DNA of 41,858 nt from Rhodocyclales bacterium (GTDB lineage: Bacteria > Pseudomonadota > Gammaproteobacteria > Burkholderiales > Rhodocyclaceae), in NCBI GenBank assembly GCA_016177805.1, contig JACOUN010000045.1, positions 1-41,858 on the forward strand, in the 5' to 3' direction. This document shows, piece by piece, positions 8,840-16,600 of this stretch. The notes under the pieces are model-generated. The model saw only the letters and a program-made list of their open reading frames with translations, did no database searches and was not told the origin of the DNA. Both the position numbers and the translations under genes were made by a program. Every line of letters starts with the position of its first letter. Position 1 is the stretch's first letter.

Positions 8840-9639
8840 GTGACCGTCCGACCGAGCGCATCCATACCCGCATCTGGCGCGAGGAGCCCGAAGCGGACAA
8901 CCCGTTCGCGGCGCGCGCCGCTTACTGCCACGGCTATGACGTGTACGGCGAGATGGTGGGGCGGGCGCGCTGGGTGGACATGCTCTACCTGCTCTTGCGC
9001 GGCGAGGCGCCGACGCCGGCGCAGGCGGACCTGCTGGAGGCGCTGGCGGTTGGCCTGGCCAACCCCGGTCCGCGCGACCAATCCGTGCATGCCGCGATGA
9101 GCGGCGGGGTAGGTGGATCGACCGCGGCGGCATCGCTGATGGCGGCCCTTGCGGTCGGTGCCGGACGTTATTGCGGGGCGCGCGAGGTCTTCGACGCAAT
9201 GACGGTGTGGGCTGCGTGTGGCGACGATGTCGCGGCGTGGGCGGGCCGCATCGCCCGCTTCGACGCCGGGCCGGTGGACATCTGGCCGGACGCCGAACAC
9301 CCGCCCGGCTTCGACCCCTACGGCGTGTCCACCGCCACCATCGTCCGCCAGTTGCTGACCCGGCTCGCGCGCATCGCTCAGACGCCGCGACTGGCCTGGC
9401 TTGCCGCCCAACGTCCGGGCATCGAAGCCGAGGTGGGTTTGCCCCTGGCGTTCACCGGCGTGGCCGCCGCCGCATTCGCCGACCTCGGATTCAGCCCCGG
9501 CGAAGGGGAGATGCTGTTCCTGTTGCTGCGGCTCCCCGGCGCTGCGGCACATGCGCTGGAGCAGCAGGGTTACGGGTTCAAGCGGTTTCCGTTTTACCCA
9601 GTGGAACTCGTTGAGAGTGGCGCGCGGGAGGAGACATGA
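8836..9639 (+). CDS. Citrate synthase-fold protein, paralogue 1 (divergent active site)
   Basis: A 267-residue protein starting MSDRPTERIHTRIW. It resembles the small citryl-CoA lyase/citrate synthase family: VDMLYLLLRGEAPTPAQADLLEAL matches the family's large-domain start, and ALAVGAGRYCGAREVFDAM sits where citrate synthases have GALxGPLHGGANEAV. By eye all three catalytic positions are replaced: the LHGGAN His region reads RYCGAR (111-116), the GFGH region reads GFDPYG (158-163), and the NVDFYSG Asp region reads LAFTG (about 204-208). It has ATGA overlaps with both neighbours, so the three proteins are made together. The downstream gene has exactly the same length. Possible roles are a non-catalytic partner, a CoA-ester binder or an enzyme with new chemistry. 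G+C is very high (49 of 60 at 9001-9060 by my count). Confidence 0.75.
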   Translation: MSDRPTERIHTRIWREEPEADNPFAARAAYCHGYDVYGEMVGRARWVDMLYLLLRGEAPTPAQADLLEALAVGLANPGPRDQSVHAAMSGGVGGSTAAASLMAALAVGAGRYCGAREVFDAMTVWAACGDDVAAWAGRIARFDAGPVDIWPDAEHPPGFDPYGVSTATIVRQLLTRLARIAQTPRLAWLAAQRPGIEAEVGLPLAFTGVAAAAFADLGFSPGEGEMLFLLLRLPGAAAHALEQQGYGFKRFPFYPVELVESGAREET

Positions 9640-10439
9640 AAGGGCCGGAAGTACTCCGGAGTCATGCGGGCGTGTTGCGTACGCGTGTGGGTGCTTGCTG
9701 GCCTGGTTCGCACGCCATATTTCGTGGACACGATCTGCATGGCGAGCTGGGCGCGATGGATTGGCTCGAACTGTACGTATTCGGAATCACGGGCCGGCGT
9801 TATTCGGACCAGGAAATCCGGCTGCTGCACGGCATCTGGGTCATGACGAGTTATCCCGACGCACGTCTGTGGAACAATCGCGTAGGCGCAATGGCAGGCA
9901 GTGCGCGCAGTTCGGCGGTGTTGGGCTTGTCAGCGGCAATTGCGGTGACGGAGGCCCGGATATACGGCGGTGGTCCGGGTGTGCGTGCCATCGATTTCTT
10001 TCTGCGAGCGGGTAAGGCAGTCAAGGCGGGGGGTGATCTGGGAGCGTTTGTCCGCGCTGAGTTGGCGTCGCGGCGGATTTATGGCTATGGCCGTCCGATC
10101 AACACGATTGATGAACGTCTGCCCTCGTTGATCCCCTTGGCCGTATCGCTTGGCTTTGACAAGGGGCGCCACTACGAGATGGCGTTCGAGGTCGAGCGAA
10201 TACTGCTGAAGGAAAGCAAGCCGTTTCTCAGAATGAACTTTGCCGCACTGACCGCGGCACTGGCCGCCGATCTCGGCTTTTCCCCGAGGCAGTACCAACT
10301 TTTCAATATCCTGAAGACGTTGGCCGGCATTCCGCCGTGCATAGTCGAGGCTCAGTGCCTGCCTGAAGGCGCGCTATTTCCGACGCCCTGCGATGAAATC
10401 GTCTATGAAGGTTTGGGCGCGCGAAGTTGGGTGAGATGA
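9636..10439 (+). CDS. Citrate synthase-fold protein, paralogue 2 (divergent active site)
   Basis: A 267-residue protein, the same length as its upstream neighbour, starting MKGPEVLRSHAGVL. Citrate-synthase-family features include the stretch from YSDQEIRLLHGIWVM and the segment EARIYGGGPGVRAIDFF (about 107-122), which aligns with the LHGGAN region but has Tyr for His. GYGRPINTIDERLPSL (150-165) aligns with GFGHPVYK..DPR but has Arg for His. FLRMNFAALTAALA (197-210) aligns with NVDFYSG with no Asp. The fold therefore looks kept while the His/His/Asp triad is lost, in a different way from paralogue 1. It overlaps paralogue 1 by 4 bp. Base composition drops: I count 176 G+C in 300 at 9961-10260 (59%), well below the preceding gene, which suggests a different history. 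Confidence 0.75.
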   Translation: MKGPEVLRSHAGVLRTRVGACWPGSHAIFRGHDLHGELGAMDWLELYVFGITGRRYSDQEIRLLHGIWVMTSYPDARLWNNRVGAMAGSARSSAVLGLSAAIAVTEARIYGGGPGVRAIDFFLRAGKAVKAGGDLGAFVRAELASRRIYGYGRPINTIDERLPSLIPLAVSLGFDKGRHYEMAFEVERILLKESKPFLRMNFAALTAALAADLGFSPRQYQLFNILKTLAGIPPCIVEAQCLPEGALFPTPCDEIVYEGLGARSWVR

Positions 10440-10440
10440 A

Positions 10441-10468
10441 TTGTCATATTCCGAGGTGATGATATGCT
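10441..10468 (+). promoter_or_regulatory. Candidate sigma70 promoter for the TonB-dependent receptor gene
   Basis: TTGTCA (10441-10446) and TATGCT (10463-10468) are separated by 16 bp and lie 37 bp upstream of the receptor start. It would allow the transport/sensing genes to be expressed apart from the three enzymes upstream. The match is moderate (5/6 and 4/6), so this remains a candidate. Confidence 0.35.
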
Positions 10469-10505
10469 GAGAACGAGCGCCCGGGATCAGGGACGAAGGG
10501 GTGTC

Positions 10506-12599
10506 ATGGATCGTATCGAGTACAGGAGGCTTGCGCTGGCGGGGTTGCTGTTGTTGCAGGCGCCGGCGCTCCATGCCCAGAGCACCGAAGACGAGGCGGA
10601 CCTGGCCCTGGCCTATGGCGACAAGCGCTTTGTCAGTATCGCCATTGGCGCGCGGCAGATGCTCAGCCGGGCGCCGTCGGTGGCCAGTGTCATCACGGCC
10701 GAGGATATCGCCGCGATGGGCGCGACCGATCTGGACGAAGTGCTGGAGACGGTTCCGGGGCTGCACGTCAGCCGCAGTGCCAACAACTATTCCCCGCTCT
10801 ACGTCATAAGGGGTGTCTACAGCCAGTTCACACCCCAGGTGCTGTTGCTGCAGAACGGCGTTCCGATGACCACGCTGTTTGCCGGGAACAAGGGCAATCT
10901 CTGGGGCGGTTATCCGGTCGAGCACATCGCCCGCATCGAGGTCATACGTGGTCCTGGCTCAGCGGTGTACGGTGCCGATGCGTTCTCCGGCGTCATCAAC
11001 ATCATCACCAAATCGGCGGCGGACGTTCAGGGCACCGAGTTCGGTGCGCGCGCCGGATCGTTCCGCGCGCGCGATGCCTGGGTGCAGCACGGCGGCAAGC
11101 TGGGGCCGGTGGATATCGCGGCCTATTTGCATGTTGGCAAGACCGACGGCTTTGAGCGGACCATAGCCGCCGACAACCAGACGCGGCTGGACCGCATTCT
11201 GGGCACTGGGGCGAGTCTGGCGCCGGGTCCGGTCAACACTGGCTACGACGCGGTCGACGCCAATCTCGATCTTGGGTATGAGAAATGGCGCTTGCGTGCC
11301 GGCTACAAGCTGCGGGATGACCTGGAAACCGGGGCTGGTATCGCCCAGGCGCTTGACCCGGTTGGCCAGTCACGAAGCGAGCGCATCACTGCGGATCTGT
11401 CGTGGGACGATCCCGAGTTCGCACCGGACTGGGGCGTCGGGTTCAGGGGCAGTTATCTCCACTACACGCAGCGTATTCCTTCCGATTTCGTGCTGTTTCC
11501 GCCGGGTGCCAACGCCGGGGCAGGCGTTGCGCCCAACGGTTTCATCGGCGGCCCCGACACCTGGGAGCGCCAGTTGCGCCTGTCGGCCTTTGCCACCTAT
11601 ACCGGGTTCGCCGATCACAGCCTGCGCTTTGGCGTGGGCCATGATGATCTCAACCTGTACAAGACCCGCGAAACGCGGAACTTCACCTACGCTCCGGATG
11701 GGGCACTGGTGCCGGTCGCCGACGGCGCGATGGTCGACTTCTCCGACAGCAACCCGTTCATGCGACCGCAGCGACGCAAGGTGGACTACGCCTACGTTCA
11801 GGATGAGTGGAACTTTGCGCGCGGCTGGACGCTGACCGCCGGGCTGCGTCACGACCGCTACTCCGACTTCGGCCGGACAACCAATCCGCGCGCGGCGCTG
11901 GTGTGGGATGCGGCCTTGGACCTCACCGTCAAGATGCTGTACGGCCGCGCCTTCCGCGCGCCCGCGTTCAACGAGGTGTATGGCGTCGCCAATCCGGTGG
12001 CGCTTGGCAACGCCAAGCTGGACCCGGAAACCATCGATACCCTCGAAACGGCCTTCCTGTGGCGGGTGCGGCCGGATACCGAGGTGAATCTGAGTCTGTT
12101 CAGATACGACATGCGCGACATCATCCGCACGGTAGGGGGCACCTACTTCAATACCGGGGCGCAGCGTGGGCATGGCGGCGAACTGGAGCTGGTGTGGGAC
12201 GCGACCCGCAGCCTGCGTCTGTCCAGCAGCTATGCCTGGCAGCGCTCGGTCGACCGGACCTCCGACCAGGCGGCGGGGTATGCGCCCCGGCATCAGGTCT
12301 ATGCGCGGGCGGACTGGCGCTTCGCCGATGGCTGGCTGGCCAGCACCCAGATCAACTGGGTCGCCGATCGCAAACGCGCCGATGGAGATCTCCGCTCCGC
12401 CGTGCCTGACTACACGGCGGTTGACCTGACCTTGCGCACGGCGAATCCGGACAAGCGCAAATGGGCGTTCGCGTTCAGTGTGCGCAATGCGTTCAATGCA
12501 GACATACGCGAACCCAGCCTGGCGCCGGGAACCGCCATTCCGGGCGATTTGCCGATGGCGCCGCGTAGCGTCTATTTGCAGGTTAGCTTCCGACTGTAG
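10506..12599 (+). CDS. TonB-dependent outer-membrane receptor
   Basis: A 697-residue outer-membrane receptor. Residues 1-24 form a signal peptide (hydrophobic LALAGLLLLQAPALHAQ, cleavage after AQ). The plug domain (about 50-170) contains SVASVITAEDIAAMGATDL, VPGLHVSRS, RIEVIRGPGSAVYGADAFSGVINIITK; the rest is a 22-strand barrel, with the last strand ending YLQVSFRL instead of the more usual terminal Phe. Such receptors import iron chelates, cobalamin, sugars or other scarce ligands using TonB energy; BtuB/colicin-receptor-like plug motifs do not fix the ligand. I chose ATG 10506 (GAAGGGG just upstream) over 10464, since it places the signal peptide at the N-terminus. It is followed after 10 bp by a periplasmic binding protein and then a sensor, so uptake and signalling look linked. 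Confidence 0.92.
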   Translation: MDRIEYRRLALAGLLLLQAPALHAQSTEDEADLALAYGDKRFVSIAIGARQMLSRAPSVASVITAEDIAAMGATDLDEVLETVPGLHVSRSANNYSPLYVIRGVYSQFTPQVLLLQNGVPMTTLFAGNKGNLWGGYPVEHIARIEVIRGPGSAVYGADAFSGVINIITKSAADVQGTEFGARAGSFRARDAWVQHGGKLGPVDIAAYLHVGKTDGFERTIAADNQTRLDRILGTGASLAPGPVNTGYDAVDANLDLGYEKWRLRAGYKLRDDLETGAGIAQALDPVGQSRSERITADLSWDDPEFAPDWGVGFRGSYLHYTQRIPSDFVLFPPGANAGAGVAPNGFIGGPDTWERQLRLSAFATYTGFADHSLRFGVGHDDLNLYKTRETRNFTYAPDGALVPVADGAMVDFSDSNPFMRPQRRKVDYAYVQDEWNFARGWTLTAGLRHDRYSDFGRTTNPRAALVWDAALDLTVKMLYGRAFRAPAFNEVYGVANPVALGNAKLDPETIDTLETAFLWRVRPDTEVNLSLFRYDMRDIIRTVGGTYFNTGAQRGHGGELELVWDATRSLRLSSSYAWQRSVDRTSDQAAGYAPRHQVYARADWRFADGWLASTQINWVADRKRADGDLRSAVPDYTAVDLTLRTANPDKRKWAFAFSVRNAFNADIREPSLAPGTAIPGDLPMAPRSVYLQVSFRL

Positions 12600-12609
12600 G
12601 CGCCATCGC

Positions 12610-13593
12610 ATGCCGCGCACATTCCCCGATCACGGTGCCATGCTGCTGCACCTGTTTCGCCTGCTGCTGACGCTGATGCTGGCGTTCGCCGGCGCCGCGC
12701 GCGCGCAGGTCGAGGCGCCGGAGTCGCAGGGGGGCGCGGGCAACGTGGTGGCAGTGCTGTACCCAGACATCGGCGAGCCGTATCGCAGCGTGTTCTCTTC
12801 GATCATCGACGGGATCGAAAGCGAAGCGCGCGGCGGGGTCATCCGCTACGCAGTGGGCGACAGTTTCGATCCGCAGGCGCTTGCGGCAGAACTCAAGCGC
12901 CGCCGCGTGGGCGTTGTGATCGCGCTGGGGCGCAACGGATTGCGCGCCGCGAATACCCTCAACCGGGATATCGGCGTGGTTGCTGGCGGCATCGTTTCGG
13001 CGCCCGAGGATCATGCCTTGCGCGGCACGTTGATCAGCCTGGCGCCGGACCCGGCGCTGTTGTTCGCCCGCCTTAAATCCGTCGCGCCGCGCAGCCGGCG
13101 GGTCGTCGTGGTGTTCGAGCCGCGCCAGAACAACTGGCTGATTGCCATTGCCCGGGAGGCGGCGGCGAAACAGGGCCTGGAGCTGGTGGCGCTGGAGGCA
13201 TCCGATATCAAGGAGGCCGCGGAACACTACCGCGATTTTTTTGCCGCCGCCGATGGCCGCCGCGATGCGTTGTGGTTGCCCCAGGACAGGATCACGGCCA
13301 ACGCTTCGACGATATTGCCGCTGGTGCTGCAAGCGTCGTGGGAGCAGGGTATCGTGGTGTTCTCAAGCAGTGTGCCGCACGTGGAGCGCGGCGTACTGTT
13401 CGCGCTCTATCCCGACAACGTCGCACTCGGGCGCAAGCTCGCGGCGGAGGCGGCGAACATCATTGAAGGCATTGCGCCCGCCCACGCGATGCAGCCGCTG
13501 CGCGAAGTTCTGGCCGCCTACAACACCCGTACGGCCAGACGCCTGGGGCTGGATACCGCAGTGCGGGAGTTCGACCTGATTTTCCCCGATTGA
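12610..13593 (+). CDS. ABC-type periplasmic substrate-binding protein (ABC_sub_bind/TrpX-like)
   Basis: A 327-residue secreted protein. After a short basic start it has a hydrophobic signal (LLHLFRLLLTLMLAFAGAARAQ, ending near residue 32). The mature part has the two-lobe periplasmic-binding pattern of the ABC_sub_bind family: NVVAVLYPDIGEPYRSVFSSI, then GVVIALGRNGLRAANTL, SRRVVVVFEPRQNNWLI and the late segment GVLFALYPDNVALGRKLAAEAANII. No ABC ATPase or permease gene is next to it. Together with the receptor upstream and the sensor downstream, this suggests a ligand-presenting component for the kinase instead of part of a full importer. ATG 12610 is used; ATG 12640 (MLLHLF) is an equally good start giving a cleaner signal peptide. 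Confidence 0.8.
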   Translation: MPRTFPDHGAMLLHLFRLLLTLMLAFAGAARAQVEAPESQGGAGNVVAVLYPDIGEPYRSVFSSIIDGIESEARGGVIRYAVGDSFDPQALAAELKRRRVGVVIALGRNGLRAANTLNRDIGVVAGGIVSAPEDHALRGTLISLAPDPALLFARLKSVAPRSRRVVVVFEPRQNNWLIAIAREAAAKQGLELVALEASDIKEAAEHYRDFFAAADGRRDALWLPQDRITANASTILPLVLQASWEQGIVVFSSSVPHVERGVLFALYPDNVALGRKLAAEAANIIEGIAPAHAMQPLREVLAAYNTRTARRLGLDTAVREFDLIFPD

Positions 13594-13609
13594 GCAAGTG
13601 ATTCCATCC

Positions 13610-16600
13610 ATGCATTTATTGTCGAACCTGTCTCACAGATTCCGGACAACCTCCTTCCGCCGCCAACTCGCCATCGTGTCGGCGGTGGGGGTGTTTTGCG
13701 TGTCCATGCTCGCGGCTCTGGCGGCTTCGTGGCTGGGCAGTCGTCAGTTGCATGACGGAAAACTGCAGGAGGGAGCGGGTATCGCACGCAACCTGGCGAT
13801 CCAGAGCCGTCTTGCGTTGCTCGCGGGCTCGGTCGAAAACGTTGCCGAGGCGGTCGAGGCGGTATCGACCTTTCCCGATGTGCTGCGGGTCGAGATCAGG
13901 CATGCCGACGGCAGGCTGCTGCTTGAACTGGGCGCCGACAGCGTGGGCGAGGAGCTGCCCGGCTCGCTGTCCCAAAAGCCGATGAACACCACCCAGGATG
14001 CTCGCCTGGAACTGGAGTCCGACGCCGGGTGGCGGTTCGTGGCGCCCGTGTGGGCCAGGGTGGGGCCGGATACGCCGTTTGAAACCGTCGAGCGCCGCGA
14101 TGAATTGCTGGGGTACGTGCGCATCGACTACAGCAAGGCGACGCTCGATCGTCTGGTGGCCGAGGTGTTCGGCATCAACTTTGCCGTCGGTCTGGGGTTC
14201 GCGGCGATCTTCCTGCTGGTGCTGCGCGTGCTCACCCGCCGATTCACCCGGCCGCTGTCGGACCTGTCCCGCACCATGGCTCGCGCCCAGCAAGGCGAGC
14301 ACGGGTTGCGCGCCGACCTGTCCGGGCCGATCGACCTGGCCGAGATGGCGCGCGCCTTCAACAGCATGATGGAGGCGCTGGAGCAGCGCGAACGGGAACT
14401 GCGCGCCACGCGTGACAGCGCCTTGCGCTTCGGGCGCATGAAGGCTGATTTCGCCGCGACCGTGAGCCATGAGATCCGCACCCCGCTCAACGGGGTGATA
14501 GGCACGCTGGACATGCTCAAGGCCGGCAATCTTGGCAACGAACAGCGTGAACTGCTTGATCTGGCCTGGGAGTCGTCGCAATACCTGTTCGACCTGATCA
14601 ACAACATTCTCGATTTCTCGCGCCTCGAAGCCGGCCGCCTCGATGTCGAGAGCATCGATTTCGATGTGCAACTGCTGGTCGACAGCGTGCTGGCGATGTT
14701 CCAGGCGTCGGCCGGCGGCAAATGCCTGGAGCTGACGGCGACGATCGCGCCGGATGTGCCGCCGGTGCTCGCCGGAGATCCTGCCCGCGTGCGGCAGTTG
14801 TTGATCAATCTGATCGGCAATGCCGTCAAGTTCACCGAACGCGGACGAGTCAGTCTGGCGATAACCCGCGTCGAGGAAGGGCGCATTCTGCGCTTTTGCG
14901 TCAGCGACACCGGCATCGGCGTCGCGGCGGAGCACCTGGGGACGATATTCGACTCGTTTTCACAGGCCGATACATCGACCACCCGGCGCTTTGGCGGAAG
15001 TGGCCTGGGCTTGTCGATCTGCAGGCAGATCGTGAGCCTGATGGGGGGCAAGATCGGGGTCGACAGCGTGGAGGGACAAGGCAGCCAGTTCTGGTTCACC
15101 TTGCCCTGCGTGGCCGGCGTTGCGACGCAAGCGGTGCAGCCTGCCCCGCTCAGTGAACACGCCGGCGCTCACCGCATCCTGATCGCCGAAGACAATCGCA
15201 CCAATCAGCGCGTTGCCGCGGGCATGCTCAAGATGCTCGGGCACATCAGCGACATCGCGGAGAACGGCCTGGAGGCGGTGGAGGCCTGGCGCAACGGCAA
15301 GTGGGATCTGATACTGATGGACTGCTCGATGCCGGAGATGGATGGCTTTGATGCCACCGCCAGGATACGGGCGCTGGAGTCCTCCGGTGGGCATCGCATC
15401 CCCATCGTGGCGATGACCGCCAACACGCAGCCGGCCGATATCGAACGCTGCATGGCCGCCGGCATGGACGAGCACCTGCCCAAGCCGCTCACCCTCGACG
15501 CGCTCTCCGATGTCATCGACAAATGGCTGGGCATCGGACCGGGGCTGGCGACCGGCGCCAGCGCCGATCCATGCGCGTTGTTTGTCGAGTCGCTCGATGC
15601 CGAGGTGTTCAACCGTATCCGTGATGTCTTGGGCGACGACATCGGTGATGCCATTCGCCCCTTCCTCGAAGACATTCCGCGCCACCTGATCGAGCTTGAC
15701 GCCGCCGCGGCCGAAAGCAATGTCGAGTTGTTGCGCCAGATCGGGCATGCGATCAAGGGCGCGGCGGGCAACCTGGGCGCGAATGGGGTCGCGGGCGCCG
15801 CCCGTGAGCTGGAATCCCAGGCCGAGATCGGTGCGCTGGAGCGGGTCGGCGAACTGATCGAGCGCATTCGTACCGAATTCGATCTGGTCAAACCGGCGCT
15901 GACCTCGGCGTTGCTGCAGCCCAGGCACGGCAGCGTGCCGCAGGTGGGGGAAGAGGCGCCGATGGTGCTGGTGGTGGACGACGATCGCAGCACCCGTTCG
16001 GCACTGCGCCATACCTTGCAGCGCAGCAACTTCAGGACCGCCGAGGCACGCAACGGACGGGAGGCGCTGCGCTGGCTGGAAAGCGGCAGTGCGGATGCAA
16101 TCCTGATGGATGCGCTGATGCCCGAAATGGACGGATTCGAAGCCTGCGCGCTACTCAAGCAGCACCCGTTGTGGAAGGACATCCCGGTGCTGATGATCAC
16201 CGCACTCGAAGACCGCCGGTCCATCGACCGGGCCTTCGATGTCGGCGCCAGCGACTTCATACCCAAGCCCATCCACCTGTCGGTGGTCCGGCAGCGGGTC
16301 CGGCGGGTCATCGATGCCACCCGCGCCGAGCGCCACGTGCGCCACCTCGCCTATCACGACACCCTCACCGGGCTACCCAACCGCCTGATGTTCGTCGACC
16401 ACCTGAGCGGCGCGATCGAACGCGCTGCCGAGAACGGCACCATGCTCGCGGTGATGATCCTCGACCTGGACCGCTTCAAGATCATCAACGACACACTGGG
16501 GCACGAGGCCGGCGACCGGTTGCTGGCGATGATGGCCAAGCGCATACGCGACTGCGTGCGTGGCGACGACTGCGCCGCGCGTCTGGGCGGGGACGAGTTC

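Noticed and set aside
6713..9199. 828-codon minus-strand frame covering hairpin element A and the ThDP enzyme
   Set aside because: Its end shares a peptide with a small frame at 24580-24834 only because both read through element A; the rest is antisense to the ThDP gene.
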